From contig JBGVPL010000008.1 in the NCBI GenBank assembly GCA_045126975.1, forward strand, positions 1 through 64,000: a stretch of 64,000 nucleotides of DNA. Reading direction: 5' to 3'. Positions 1-9,592 of this stretch are shown here, piece after piece; the first letter of the stretch is position 1; each line of letters begins with the position of its first letter. A model generated the notes under the pieces. It saw only the letters and a list, made by a program, of their open reading frames with translations. It was not told the origin of the DNA and did no database searches. This stretch comes from Aphodosoma sp045126975 (GTDB taxonomy: Bacteria; Bacteroidota; Bacteroidia; Bacteroidales; Paludibacteraceae). Made by a program: the position numbers and the translations under genes.

Positions 1-518
1 TTCACACCCCTACGCTGGACATATTCTTCAAATATTTTACGCAAATTGGAGGATGGGTGCCATGTGCCGTTGGTGGAATATTATTATCACTGAAAAAATG
101 GAGAATTGCAGCGGTAATACTTTTGGGGCAATTAGTCGCAACTCTCATTACAACTCCCATAAAACGTATTATCCGAGCACCTCGGCCATCAGTCGTATTA
201 TCAGAATTAGGCATTGATTTTCCTATTGTCGAGGGTGTTGACCTACATTCTACACTTTCATTTCCTTCAGGACATACATCTGCGGCTTTTGCATTTTGCT
301 TTGCAATATCATTATTTTGTCCTAAATGGTGGCAAAAAATGTTATGCCTATTTATAGCTATTCTTTGTGGGTATTCAAGAATTTATCTATCGCAACACTT
401 TCTCGAAGATACATTAGCAGGCTCACTAATTGGAGTCATATCCATATTAGTATTAATACCTCTTATAACAAAATTCAAAAATTCATTCCACTCGTCTTCA
501 TATCTAAAAACAAAATAA
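1..518 (+). CDS. PAP2-family membrane phosphatase, 5' end cut by window
   Basis: Type 2 phosphatidic acid phosphatase family, which removes phosphate from lipid phosphates such as undecaprenyl diphosphate or PGP at the membrane. The reading frame is open to the left edge, so the true start lies outside; the GTG at 57 is only an internal codon. All three family motifs are visible: KRIIRAPRP (KX6RP), FPSGHT (PSGH) and SRIYLSQHFLED (SRX5HX3D), so the catalytic His residues are present. Hydrophobic segments surround the motifs, as expected for a multi-pass protein. It ends 3 bp before the PBP1A gene, which suggests co-transcription and a cell-wall lipid-carrier role. The exact substrate cannot be told. 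Confidence 0.9.
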   Translation, partial: HTPTLDIFFKYFTQIGGWVPCAVGGILLSLKKWRIAAVILLGQLVATLITTPIKRIIRAPRPSVVLSELGIDFPIVEGVDLHSTLSFPSGHTSAAFAFCFAISLFCPKWWQKMLCLFIAILCGYSRIYLSQHFLEDTLAGSLIGVISILVLIPLITKFKNSFHSSSYLKTK

Positions 519-521
519 TAT

Positions 522-2858
522 ATGATTGCTAAAAAGAAAAATACACAAACCGCATCTCCTTTAACCGCAAAACAAAAACGCAATTTCATTTTTACATTTT
601 GGGGATTATTCATAGTAGGGATATTGTCGATTGTACTTATATTCGTACTAATTGCCAATGGTGCAATTGGTTATTTACCTCCACTCGAAGAGTTACAAAA
701 CCCTAAAAATAAATATGCTTCCGAAATTATCTCTTCTGATGGAGAGCGTATTGGTACTTTTTTTACAGCCAAAGATAATCGTATTTTCACAACATACGAT
801 GAAATTTCACCTAATGTAATTAATGCACTAATTGCAACAGAAGATGCTCGATTTCATTCACATTCAGGCATTGACGGAGAGGCGTTATTGCGCGTACTTA
901 TTAAACGTGTTGTTCTCCAACAGTCAGGCGCAGGTGGAGGTTCAACAATCACACAACAATTAGCAAAACAACTCTACTCCCCTACCGCATCGAATATTTT
1001 TGAGCGTGCATTGCAAAAACCTATTGAATGGGTAATTGCAACTAATCTCGAAAAATTATATACAAAAGAAGAGATTATCACTATGTATCTCAATAAATTC
1101 GACTTTCTAAATAATGCTGTTGGTATCGAAACTGCATCACGTGTTTATTTTGGCATTGAACCTTCTGAATTGAATATTGAGCAAGCTGCCACATTGGTTG
1201 GGATGTGTAAAAATCCATCACTCTACAATCCTGCATCAGCACGTCGTCGTCCTAAATGTCAAGAACGTCGCAATGTGGTTCTCGGACAAATGGTAAAAGC
1301 AAAACATATCACACAAGAAGAATGTGATTCTTTAAAACAATTACCAATAGAGCTTAATTATCATAAAGTTGACCATAAACTCGGCATTGCACCTTATTTC
1401 CGCGAATATCTTCGTAAAACACTACAAGCCAAAGAACCTAAACGTAAAAATTACGCCTCTTGGCAATTAAAACCGTACGGACAATACTATCTTGATTCGC
1501 TTGAATGGGAAAACAATCCACTATATGGTTGGATTGAAAAAAATCCTAAATCAGATGGTTCAAAATATGATATCTACCACGACGGTTTGAAGATATACAC
1601 CACAATTGATGCCCGCATGCAACGTTATGCCGAAAAAGCTGTTGATGAACATTTCACAGATATGCAGGCTAAATTTATGAAGACGTTAAAATACAAAAAG
1701 AATCCGCCTTTTGCCAACAATACTCTACAAGAAGATGTTGACCGTGCGATGAATCAGGCTATGCGTCAATGTGATAGATATAGAATGCTAAAAAAAGCAA
1801 AGAAAACCGAAGCAGAGATCAAAGAATCATTTAATACGCCTGTCGAAATGACCGTATTTGCTTATGATGGACAAATTGATACTGTGATGACTCCAATGGA
1901 TTCAATCCGCTATCACAAAGCATTTGCACGTTGCGGTATGATGTCAATGGACCCAATTACAGGTCACGTAAAAGCATACATCGGTGGACCTGATTTTACT
2001 TATTTCCAATATGATATGGTTACCCAAGGTCGCCGTCAAGTTGGTTCTACAATCAAACCATATCTCTACTCTCTTGCTATGAGCGAAGGTTATTGGCCAT
2101 GCGACACTACAATCAATCAACCTATTACGCTCTATGATAAACTTGGACGTGAATTTACACCACGCAACGACTCTCAAAAACAATTAGGAGAAACAGTTAC
2201 ATTACGTTGGGGATTACAAAATTCAAACAACTGGATTACCGCCTACCTCATGAGCCTACTCACACCTGAACAATTAGTTAATCTTATGCGCTCATTTGGA
2301 ATCAAAGGATTTCTCGACCCCGTAATCTCTATCTGCCTTGGTGCATCTGAAGTAACTGTTGCAGAAATGGTTGATGCATACACCGTATTTCCTAACCATG
2401 GTATCCGCACAGAGGCAATTTATGTTACTCATATTGAAGATAATCTTGGCAATGTCATAGCTCAATTCACTCCTGCTACTGAAGAGGTGTTAAATGAAGA
2501 ATCAACATTCAAAATGTTAGATATGTTACAAGCAGTAGTAAATGAAGGTACTGGTGGACGTATTCGTTGGCGTTATAAATTCGATGCTCCTGCTGGAGGT
2601 AAAACTGGTACTACTAACGAAAATGCCGATGGTTGGTTCATTGGATTCACTCCAGAATTGGTTTCAGGCGTATGGGTTGGTTGGGAAGACCGCACTGTCC
2701 ACTTCACTGACATGGCCAATGGTCAAGGTGCTTCTATGGCACTTCCTATTTGGGGAAACTACATGTATGATGTCTATAATGACACTACTCTTGGTTATAG
2801 TAAAACAAAAGATTTCGACATTCCTGAATGGTTCAATCCTAATGCTGGATGCAACTAA
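522..2858 (+). CDS. Penicillin-binding protein 1A (bifunctional peptidoglycan synthase)
   Basis: Class A PBP that polymerises lipid II and cross-links the glycan strands in the periplasm. One N-terminal membrane anchor lies at about residues 22-46. The GT51 glycosyltransferase domain follows with EDARFHSHSG (catalytic Glu about 107) and GGSTITQQLAK (about 139-149). The transpeptidase domain has the nucleophile motif STIK (about 508), an SNN triad and KTGT (about 692). At 778 aa it has the usual length for the family. The ATG at 522 follows the PAP2 stop directly, so the two genes probably form an operon. Confidence 0.96.
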   Translation: MIAKKKNTQTASPLTAKQKRNFIFTFWGLFIVGILSIVLIFVLIANGAIGYLPPLEELQNPKNKYASEIISSDGERIGTFFTAKDNRIFTTYDEISPNVINALIATEDARFHSHSGIDGEALLRVLIKRVVLQQSGAGGGSTITQQLAKQLYSPTASNIFERALQKPIEWVIATNLEKLYTKEEIITMYLNKFDFLNNAVGIETASRVYFGIEPSELNIEQAATLVGMCKNPSLYNPASARRRPKCQERRNVVLGQMVKAKHITQEECDSLKQLPIELNYHKVDHKLGIAPYFREYLRKTLQAKEPKRKNYASWQLKPYGQYYLDSLEWENNPLYGWIEKNPKSDGSKYDIYHDGLKIYTTIDARMQRYAEKAVDEHFTDMQAKFMKTLKYKKNPPFANNTLQEDVDRAMNQAMRQCDRYRMLKKAKKTEAEIKESFNTPVEMTVFAYDGQIDTVMTPMDSIRYHKAFARCGMMSMDPITGHVKAYIGGPDFTYFQYDMVTQGRRQVGSTIKPYLYSLAMSEGYWPCDTTINQPITLYDKLGREFTPRNDSQKQLGETVTLRWGLQNSNNWITAYLMSLLTPEQLVNLMRSFGIKGFLDPVISICLGASEVTVAEMVDAYTVFPNHGIRTEAIYVTHIEDNLGNVIAQFTPATEEVLNEESTFKMLDMLQAVVNEGTGGRIRWRYKFDAPAGGKTGTTNENADGWFIGFTPELVSGVWVGWEDRTVHFTDMANGQGASMALPIWGNYMYDVYNDTTLGYSKTKDFDIPEWFNPNAGCN

Positions 2859-2911
2859 CGCAATAATAAGTTTTATTTTTTAATAATCCACCAAATATCA
2901 ATAATTTTTTG

Positions 2912-2919
2912 TAACTTTG
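2912..2919 (+). promoter_or_regulatory. Bacteroidetes -7 promoter box
   Basis: TAACTTTG matches the Bacteroidetes sigma-ABfr -7 consensus TAnnTTTG and is followed by GCAC. It lies 39 bp upstream of the lipoprotein ATG. No clear -33 TTTG is seen. Confidence 0.7.
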
Positions 2920-2957
2920 CACAGGGGATATTTTATGCTATAAAACATGTTTTTACA

Positions 2958-3776
2958 ATGAAGAAAATTATATACTTTTTACTCATATTGCCTTTATTCA
3001 TTGCAAGTTGCAAACCTTCGGCTCACGAAATGGCTCTCGCCGAAATCGAAAAAACTAAGCAATTTATTGCAGAAAAACAAGATTCTGCTGCATTAACTTG
3101 CATCGATTCAATCCACGTTCGCTACCGCACCGATGTTGCGGTGCGCCGTATGGCTGACACTCTACGCTGGGACATCGAATATCGTCACGCCATCACCACT
3201 CTTCCACAGGTCGATAGCGCACTCAGCGACCTACAAGCTCGCCTACCCGAACTAACCAAGCCTTTCCGCTTTATCAAGAACGAAGAATATCAAACCATCG
3301 GTGCATTCGAACATCGCCAACTACGCACCGAGAATAACACCTCGCGTTGCTATCTCAAACCCTCAATCGACGAGCATGGCAAATTCACCCTCACGTCGTA
3401 CTATCTCGGCACAAAAGCCCAACACACCGTAGTGCGTGCAACGGTCGATTCGCTCTCGGTCGAAACACAGGTGGCTCCGTCGAGCAATATATCGCAATTT
3501 GTAGACGTTGACCAATACAAAGAAATCATCATCTACGACAACGAACACCTCAACAACATCCACTCATTCATTGCCGACAACCGCGATAATCGCATCAAAA
3601 TCAGCCTACTCGGCGACGGACAACCATATCACTACTACCTCACTCCTACCGAACGCAACATATTAGCGCAATCATACGAACTCTCAATCGCACTCACCGA
3701 CCTCAACCGATTGACAGACCAACAACTCCGCCTCTCACAAAAAATCGAACTCCTCAAAATGCGCCTAAACAAGTAA
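2958..3776 (+). CDS. Lipoprotein of unknown function
   Basis: The N-terminus is a lipoprotein signal ending in LFIASC (Cys18), so the protein is anchored in an envelope membrane. The mature part is charged and mostly helical at both ends, with heptad-like stretches at about residues 25-45 and 245-272 that could be coiled coils. I do not recognise a domain of known function; similar proteins occur as hypothetical lipoproteins in Bacteroidales. It has its own -7 box upstream. The sense strand is C-rich and G-poor, like the neighbouring genes. Confidence 0.8.
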   Translation: MKKIIYFLLILPLFIASCKPSAHEMALAEIEKTKQFIAEKQDSAALTCIDSIHVRYRTDVAVRRMADTLRWDIEYRHAITTLPQVDSALSDLQARLPELTKPFRFIKNEEYQTIGAFEHRQLRTENNTSRCYLKPSIDEHGKFTLTSYYLGTKAQHTVVRATVDSLSVETQVAPSSNISQFVDVDQYKEIIIYDNEHLNNIHSFIADNRDNRIKISLLGDGQPYHYYLTPTERNILAQSYELSIALTDLNRLTDQQLRLSQKIELLKMRLNK

Positions 3777-3841
3777 AGATAAAATGAAACGAGCGAAGCG
3801 AGTAAGTCTAATATCTCGTGTCTCGCTACTATAAATCTATT

Positions 3842-4318
3842 ATGATTAAAGACCACATAAACAACGCCCATCGTTACGATGACCTACATCCCAATTTTCG
3901 TAGCGTATTAGAGATTCTACAATCGCTCAATCTCGACGCACTACAACCTGGACACATCGAACTCGACGGCAAATACGTTTACATCAACATAAACGAAACC
4001 AACCCAAAAACCAAAGAAGAGGCACTTCTCGAATCGCATCGCCAATACATCGACATACAAATGCCACTCACAGGCAACGAAACATTTGGCGTCAAACCAA
4101 CTCAAGAATGCCTCTCGCCTATCGGTGATTTCGATACAGAACGCGACATCGTATTCTACAACGACACACCACATGAATACATCACGCTCAACAAAGGCGA
4201 ATTCATCATCTTCTTTCCCGAAGACGCACACGCTCCTTGCATCGACACTGCCGACAACCATCTTAAGCTGGTAGTGAAAGTATCAGTCGAACCAAACAAA
4301 GAAAAACCTACTCTTTAA
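3842..4318 (+). CDS. YhcH/YjgK/YiaL (DUF386) family protein
   Basis: Small cupin-like protein of the YhcH/YiaL family, often linked to sialic-acid or other sugar catabolism and sometimes annotated as beta-galactosidase beta subunit. Family features are the HIELDGKYVYI segment, the HRQYIDIQ motif and the EFIIFFPEDAHAPCI block that carries metal-ligand type residues. I start it at the ATG at 3842 (MIKDHINN), which gives 158 aa, the family length. The in-frame GTG at 3818 would add residues encoded by a degenerate tandem repeat. No sugar-catabolism partner sits beside it, so the substrate is unknown. Confidence 0.88.
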   Translation: MIKDHINNAHRYDDLHPNFRSVLEILQSLNLDALQPGHIELDGKYVYININETNPKTKEEALLESHRQYIDIQMPLTGNETFGVKPTQECLSPIGDFDTERDIVFYNDTPHEYITLNKGEFIIFFPEDAHAPCIDTADNHLKLVVKVSVEPNKEKPTL

Positions 4319-4342
4319 TAATAACTTATGCCAAATGGCATA

Positions 4343-4374
4343 ATTATGAATTGTGAATTATGAATTATGAATTT
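4343..4374. repeat. Heptamer array (GAATTAT), overlaps the glgB start
   Basis: About four degenerate copies of GAATTAT. The last copies contain the ATG at 4360 and encode the first residues of GlgB (MNYEF). Confidence 0.8.
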
Positions 4375-6357
4375 ATAAAAAACGACCCATACTTGGCTCC
4401 GTTTGAACCCGCAATCGTAGGACGTCACGAATATGCAGTTGCTCGTGAAAAAGAACTCCTTGGCTCAACCAACAACTCTCTATCCGACTTTGCTTCAGGA
4501 TACATGTATTTTGGTCTTTTCAAGGTCAAACGCAGTTGGGTGCTTCGCGAATGGGCTCCAAATGCCACTGCCATATACCTCATCGGCGACTTCAACAATT
4601 GGCAAAAAAACGAAAAATACCGTCTTCAACCTCAAGAAAACGGTGTTTGGGAGCTAAAAATCAGCGAAAAATACATTCACCACGGCGACCTCTACAAACT
4701 CATCGTCGAATGGAATGGTGGCGCAGGCGAACGTATTCCTGCATGGTGTCGTCGTGTTGTACAAGACGAAAAAACCAAAATCTTCTCTGCTCAAGTATGG
4801 CAACCCGAACAAGAATATAAATTCCGTATTCGTAAATTCCACCCAACCAAAGCACCTCTCATGATTTACGAATGCCATATCGGTATGGCTGCCGAAGAAG
4901 AAAAAGTAGGTACTTACAACGAATTCCGCGAAAACATTCTTCCTCGCATTGCTCAAGCAGGCTACAACTGCATCCAAATCATGGCAATCCAGGAGCACCC
5001 ATACTACGGCTCTTTCGGCTATCACGTGTCAAGTTTCTTCGCTGCATCATCACGTTTCGGTACTCCTGAAGAACTCAAACGCCTCATCGATGAAGCCCAC
5101 AAACTCGGCATTGCTGTAATCATGGACATCGTACACTCTCATGCAGTGAAAAACGAAGTCGAAGGTCTCGGACGTTTCGATGGCACACCATACCAATACT
5201 TCCATGGTGGCGACCGTCGCGAACATCCAGCTTGGGACTCACTCTGCTTCAACTACGCTAAAAACGAGGTGCTCCACTTCCTCCTCTCTAACTGCAAATT
5301 CTGGCTCGAAGAATACAAATTCGATGGTTTCCGCTTCGATGGCGTAACTTCGATGATATATCGAAACCATGGTCTCGGTCAAGATTTCAAAGGCTATGAA
5401 GACTACTACAACCTCAACCAAGACGGAGATGCCCTCTGCTATCTCACTCTTGCTAACAAACTCATCCACGAAGTAAATCCAGAAGCAATCACTATCGCCG
5501 AAGAAATGTCAGGATTGCCTGAATTGGCTGTACCATTCGACGAAGGTGGTGTCGGTTTCGACTTCCGCATGGCTATGGGTATTCCTGATTTCTGGATTAA
5601 ATACATCAAAGAGGTGCGCGATGAAGATTGGAAAGCAGGACACATCTTCTACGAAATGACCAATCGCCGCCTTGGCGAAAAAACTATATCTTACGCCGAA
5701 TCGCACGACCAAGCCCTTGTAGGCGACAAAACTATCATCTTCCGCCTCATCGATGCCGATATGTATTGGCACATGCAACGTGGCGACGAAACTTTCATGG
5801 TCAATCGCGGTATGGCTCTCCACAAAATGATTCGCCTCATGACTGCCGCTACTATCAATGGTGGTTATCTCAACTTCATGGGCAACGAATTTGGCCACCC
5901 TGAGTGGATTGACTTCCCTCGCGAAGGCAACGGATGGTCTCACAAATACGCTCGTCGTCAATGGTCTTTGGTTGACCGCAAAGAGTTGCACTATTGCGAC
6001 CTTGCTCATTTCGATGAAGAAATGGTAAAACTCATTCGCAAAGAATATCGCTTCAGCGAATCTCCAATCGAAAAAGTGTGGGACAACGAAGGCGACCAAC
6101 TCGTAGCATTCCGCCGTCGCGACCTTTTGTTTATCTTCAATTTCAACGGCGAAAAATCATTTACCGACTACGGCATCCTTGTGAAAAAAGGTGTTTATAA
6201 CGTAGTACTCAACACCGATGCTACCGAGTTTGGTGGCTTTGGCTTTGCTGATGACACAATCGAACACCACACCGTAGCTTCTCACCTCAAAAACAAAGAG
6301 TGGCTCCAACTCTACATTCCTGCCCGCTCTGCCCTCGTCCTTCGCCGCAAAGACTAA
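4360..6357 (+). CDS. glgB: 1,4-alpha-glucan branching enzyme
   Basis: GH13 enzyme that makes alpha-1,6 branches in glycogen. An N-terminal CBM48 module is seen (WAPNATAIYLIGDFNNW, about residues 65-85), followed by the TIM barrel. Likely catalytic residues are the nucleophile Asp in FDGFRFDGV (about 327), the acid Glu in IAEEMSG (about 381) and the Asp of ESHDQ (about 450). The overall pattern, including FMGNEFGHPEW, is closer to eukaryotic-type branching enzymes, as is usual in Bacteroidetes. The first codons lie inside a GAATTAT array, so the start may be a recently rebuilt one. No other glycogen genes are beside it. Confidence 0.95.
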   Translation: MNYEFIKNDPYLAPFEPAIVGRHEYAVAREKELLGSTNNSLSDFASGYMYFGLFKVKRSWVLREWAPNATAIYLIGDFNNWQKNEKYRLQPQENGVWELKISEKYIHHGDLYKLIVEWNGGAGERIPAWCRRVVQDEKTKIFSAQVWQPEQEYKFRIRKFHPTKAPLMIYECHIGMAAEEEKVGTYNEFRENILPRIAQAGYNCIQIMAIQEHPYYGSFGYHVSSFFAASSRFGTPEELKRLIDEAHKLGIAVIMDIVHSHAVKNEVEGLGRFDGTPYQYFHGGDRREHPAWDSLCFNYAKNEVLHFLLSNCKFWLEEYKFDGFRFDGVTSMIYRNHGLGQDFKGYEDYYNLNQDGDALCYLTLANKLIHEVNPEAITIAEEMSGLPELAVPFDEGGVGFDFRMAMGIPDFWIKYIKEVRDEDWKAGHIFYEMTNRRLGEKTISYAESHDQALVGDKTIIFRLIDADMYWHMQRGDETFMVNRGMALHKMIRLMTAATINGGYLNFMGNEFGHPEWIDFPREGNGWSHKYARRQWSLVDRKELHYCDLAHFDEEMVKLIRKEYRFSESPIEKVWDNEGDQLVAFRRRDLLFIFNFNGEKSFTDYGILVKKGVYNVVLNTDATEFGGFGFADDTIEHHTVASHLKNKEWLQLYIPARSALVLRRKD

Positions 6358-6398
6358 ACAAGTTTTTTTCAACAAAAGTACATAATTCTTAATATTAT

Positions 6399-6443
6399 AA
6401 GTACATGCCCTAATATAAACTTTATAATTTAGGGCTTGTACTT
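6399..6443 (+). terminator. Stem-loop downstream of glgB
   Basis: A 15-bp stem with one mismatch: AAGTACATGCCCTAA at 6399-6413 pairs with TTAGGGCTTGTACTT at 6429-6443. There is no U-run after it, so it may be a 3'-end stabiliser rather than a classical terminator. Confidence 0.55.
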
Positions 6444-6512
6444 GAAATAAGATTTCTCCTTACACAATTATAAAATACAGATTATAAATATAAAAGCCGA
6501 AAATATAATTTG

Positions 6513-6520
6513 TACTTTTG
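6513..6520 (+). promoter_or_regulatory. Bacteroidetes -7 promoter box
   Basis: TACTTTTG fits TAnnTTTG, 24 bp before the TPR gene ATG at 6544. Confidence 0.6.
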
Positions 6521-6543
6521 TTAAAATAAGAACAAATTACAAA

Positions 6544-7917
6544 ATGAATTTCGAACCCGAAGTACAAGCGTTAATCCAACGCTTCGAAAACATAATAAGT
6601 CAAGGTGCTGTGCAATACCTCGACACCGATGACCTCGAAACCATAATCGATTGTTATATCGCCATCGACCAACTCGACAAAGCGCGTATAGCACTCGATT
6701 ATGCTTATCGTATACACCCAGCTTCTACCGAAATTCATTGCAAAGAAGGCAAGCTCTTGCTCATGGAAGGCAACTACGAAGAGGCTATCAAAATCCTTGA
6801 TGCAATCCCAAACCCTGAACCTGACTATATTGCTATACTTGCCGAGTGTCACTTACGAATGTATAACTTTTCCAAAGCAAAAGAACTATTTTCTCGATAC
6901 CTAACACTTTGCAATCCTAATGAATTAGCCGCAATATTTGCCGATATAGCTTCGCTCTACAACACTCACAACCAACCTGATTTGGCTCTCGAATTCATCG
7001 AAAGTGGCATTGCCCTATTCCCCGACGACATTAATCTTATCACCGAGAAAGCCATTGCGCTCGAGCAAACCGAACAACTCGACGAGGCTGCAAAACTCTT
7101 CACCACTGCCCTCGACAACAACCCCTACCAACCTGAATTATGGTGCATGCTCGGCTCTATTCTGTTCCGTCAAAACAACTTCACAAAAGCAATCCGCGCC
7201 TACGACTATGCCCTCGCTATCGAACCTAACGATACTCTCACTCGCCTACAGCGCGGACATTGTCTATTCAATCTCGGTCTATTCAACGAAGCCATCGAGC
7301 CTTACGAAGAATATCTCGCCGAACATCCCGACGACGCAGTAGTAATAACTTTCCTTGCCGAGACCTACGAAAATATCGACAATCTCCAACGCGCCAAAGA
7401 GTTATACTTACAAGCATTGGAAATCTACGACGAAATTCCAGAGGCTTGGATTGGACTTGCATCTTGTCAACACGACATTGACGGACTCATCACAGCCTAC
7501 GAAACTATAAAAAAGGCTGACGAAAAATTCCCAGAAAATCAACATATTATCTATTGTATGTCGCGCATCGAAGCCGACTTAGCCGCTACCAATTTCGACG
7601 ATTTTCTGCTCAATCAGTCACTCCAACACCTACTATTCTGTCTCGAAAACGACCCCGAAAACGAAACTCTCAACTTCGAAGCAGCCAACATACTCCTCCA
7701 ATTCGGCGACTACGAGAATGCAATAAAACTCTACGAAGTAGCATACAGCAAAAATCCGTTTATCGAGAAACTAACTCTCTTTATGTCAATGAACTACTTC
7801 GCACTTGGCGATACCGAAAAAGCAAAACAATTCCTCGACATCGCTCGCGAAACAATATCAAATGCCGACGAAATATTTCTATCCCTATTCCCTAACGCTC
7901 AAACTCTTATAAAATAA
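6544..7917 (+). CDS. Cytoplasmic tetratricopeptide-repeat protein
   Basis: No signal peptide. The protein is a string of about ten 34-residue TPR helix pairs from residue 40 onward; typical units contain ALDYAYRIHP, LLLMEGNYEEAI and CLFNLGLFNEAIEPYEEYL. TPR solenoids bind other proteins; the partner is unknown. It is very acidic. It has its own -7 box and ends 2 bp before the DedA gene, so the two are probably co-transcribed. The family is common in Bacteroidales, without an assigned role. Confidence 0.88.
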   Translation: MNFEPEVQALIQRFENIISQGAVQYLDTDDLETIIDCYIAIDQLDKARIALDYAYRIHPASTEIHCKEGKLLLMEGNYEEAIKILDAIPNPEPDYIAILAECHLRMYNFSKAKELFSRYLTLCNPNELAAIFADIASLYNTHNQPDLALEFIESGIALFPDDINLITEKAIALEQTEQLDEAAKLFTTALDNNPYQPELWCMLGSILFRQNNFTKAIRAYDYALAIEPNDTLTRLQRGHCLFNLGLFNEAIEPYEEYLAEHPDDAVVITFLAETYENIDNLQRAKELYLQALEIYDEIPEAWIGLASCQHDIDGLITAYETIKKADEKFPENQHIIYCMSRIEADLAATNFDDFLLNQSLQHLLFCLENDPENETLNFEAANILLQFGDYENAIKLYEVAYSKNPFIEKLTLFMSMNYFALGDTEKAKQFLDIARETISNADEIFLSLFPNAQTLIK

Positions 7918-7919
7918 AT

Positions 7920-8711
7920 ATGAAAAAAACACTAATCCTACTATTCTGCATCCTAAATTGCACATTCATCAATTTAAAAGCCAATAAATCAGATTCTATA
8001 GTTCCTATTACTACTATAGATTCTATAACCTCTACTAATTCTATAGATACAATTCCTCATTCCTCACTCCTCATTCCTCATTCTGAGAGTAAATCCTACG
8101 TCGACATAATCGCCAATTGGTACAACGACCACATGAACTACGGAACAATCACGGCCCTCATGGCTATCGAAAGTTCGTTCATTCCATTCCCTTCCGAAGT
8201 AGTTGTACCCCCAGCAGCAGCAGTCTCTGTACGCGAAGACTCTAACCTCAACTTCCTATTAATCATTATCTTCGCCACTATCGGAGCAATCATCGGAGCA
8301 TTGGTCAACTACTTCCTCTCTATATCTCTCGGACGTGCTATCATCTACAAATTCGCCGATAGCCGCCTCGGTCGCCTCTGCCTACTCTCAAGCGACAAAA
8401 TTCGACAAGCAGAAGACTATTTCAACCGCAAAGGCGCAATCGCAACATTCGTTGGTCGCCTCATACCCGGCATCCGCCAACTCATCTCTATTCCAGCTGG
8501 TTTAGCTCGTATGCCACTTCTTCCGTTCATCGGATTCACAGCTCTCGGCGCAGGCATCTGGAACGCAATTCTTGCCACTATCGGCTATATCGTAGGCGAC
8601 AACATGGACCTCATCAACCAATACTCACACGAAATGGGCTACATCATCCTCGCCATCATCGCCCTCGTTGCCATCTACTACATCATCAAAAAATTCATAA
8701 AAAAGAAATAA
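7920..8711 (+). CDS. DedA/VTT-family membrane protein
   Basis: DedA family proteins are multi-pass inner-membrane proteins; some recycle undecaprenyl phosphate or other lipids (flippase role). Family features are ESSFIPFPSEVVVPPAA (about 84-100), a long TM at about 110-140, then GAIATFVGRLIPGIRQL and IPAGLARM, the conserved Arg/Pro re-entrant region. Odd here is the N-terminus: a signal-like segment is followed by a Ser/Thr-rich stretch and HSSLLIPHS (about 44-55), which is a translated heptamer array. This makes the protein longer than typical ~200-aa members. Confidence 0.9.
   Translation: MKKTLILLFCILNCTFINLKANKSDSIVPITTIDSITSTNSIDTIPHSSLLIPHSESKSYVDIIANWYNDHMNYGTITALMAIESSFIPFPSEVVVPPAAAVSVREDSNLNFLLIIIFATIGAIIGALVNYFLSISLGRAIIYKFADSRLGRLCLLSSDKIRQAEDYFNRKGAIATFVGRLIPGIRQLISIPAGLARMPLLPFIGFTALGAGIWNAILATIGYIVGDNMDLINQYSHEMGYIILAIIALVAIYYIIKKFIKKK
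8053..8084. repeat. In-frame heptamer array (CTCATTC type) in the DedA gene
   Basis: TTCCTCA/TTCCTCA/CTCCTCA/TTCCTCA-like units encode IPHSSLLIPHS between the leader and the DedA domain. Nearby ATTCTATAG words are also repeated. Confidence 0.75.
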
Positions 8712-8735
8712 AACAGTTGACCATTACCGCATATT

Positions 8736-8776
8736 GTCCCCCCTGTCTTAGGGGGACGAACGAAGCGGAGAGGGTC
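8736..8776. repeat. C5/G5 hairpin element, copy 1
   Basis: GTCCCCCCTGTCTTAGGGGG followed by a GACGAACGAAGCGGAG-like tail and GGGTC. Related copies lie at 11423-11465 (inside a gene) and 57844-57892. The C5/G5 arms form a short hairpin. Confidence 0.8.
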
Positions 8777-8782
8777 AAAAAC

Positions 8783-8811
8783 CGTTGACTGTTGACTATA
8801 GACTAATTAAT
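8783..8811. repeat. Heptamer array (GTTGACT) before aroE
   Basis: GTTGACT, GTTGACT, ATAGACT, AATTAAT end directly at the aroE ATG. The in-frame TTG at 8785 lies inside it and is not the start. Confidence 0.65.
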
Positions 8812-9507
8812 ATGAAATTCGCTCTAATCGGACATCCCGTAAGCCACTCATTTTCGGCAGACTACCTCAATACCCGCTTCAAAAACGAAGGTATTGATGC
8901 CCACTACGAATTGATTGACCTACCCGATATAGCCGAATTTCCCACACTCATTCAATCAGGCAAATACGATGGTTTCAACATAACAATACCTCACAAAAAA
9001 TCAATCATACCCTACCTCGACCATCTATCACCCGAAGCACAAGCCGTAGGTGCCGTAAACGTGATACAAATCACCGATAACCAACTCATCGGGCACAACA
9101 CCGACATAATCGGTTTCCACGACACTCTCACGCCACTACTTAAACCTTATCACACTCACGCAGTCATATTAGGTACAGGCGGTGCCTCACAAGCAGTGCA
9201 ATACGTACTCCGCCAACTCAACATACCATTTCGCCTCGTGACTCACAAACAATTGGATGCCAACATAATAACCGATTTAGCCCCAATCATCATCAACACC
9301 ACACCACTCGGCATGCACCCACACACCGACACAGCACCCAATATCGACTACAACCAACTGACCGACCGACATCTACTCTACGACTTGGTCTACAACCCAA
9401 CCGAAACCCGCTTTCTTCAATTAGGAGCACAACACGGAGCCACCACCCAAAACGGACTCGCAATGCTCTACCGCCAAGCCGACGCCGCCTTAAATATTTG
9501 GTTATAA
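8812..9507 (+). CDS. aroE: Shikimate dehydrogenase
   Basis: Reduces 3-dehydroshikimate to shikimate with NADPH in the chorismate pathway. Visible motifs are the shikimate-binding SHSFS (about residues 12-16), FNITIPHKKS with the catalytic Lys (about 60-69), NTD (about 97) and the Rossmann loop GTGGASQAV (about 121). At 231 aa it is compact, as in other Bacteroidetes AroE proteins. The start at 8812 gives MKFALIGHPVSHS, which fits the family exactly. It sits in a run of same-strand genes, separated from dedA by two repeats. Confidence 0.95.
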   Translation: MKFALIGHPVSHSFSADYLNTRFKNEGIDAHYELIDLPDIAEFPTLIQSGKYDGFNITIPHKKSIIPYLDHLSPEAQAVGAVNVIQITDNQLIGHNTDIIGFHDTLTPLLKPYHTHAVILGTGGASQAVQYVLRQLNIPFRLVTHKQLDANIITDLAPIIINTTPLGMHPHTDTAPNIDYNQLTDRHLLYDLVYNPTETRFLQLGAQHGATTQNGLAMLYRQADAALNIWL

Positions 9508-9551
9508 AAATAATAAATATACACATTCTATCTTTGAAGTTAATAAAAAGA

Positions 9552-9585
9552 TTTTTGTTCTTATGTCATTCTGTCTAAAAAAATA
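9552..9585 (+). repeat. Partial copy of a ~90-bp interspersed element (3' part)
   Basis: TTTTTGTTCTTATGTCATTC then TGTCTAAAA. It matches the 3' ends of the longer copies at 10051-10144 and 42018-42104. It stands just upstream of dut. Confidence 0.75.
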
Positions 9586-9592
9586 AAAAACT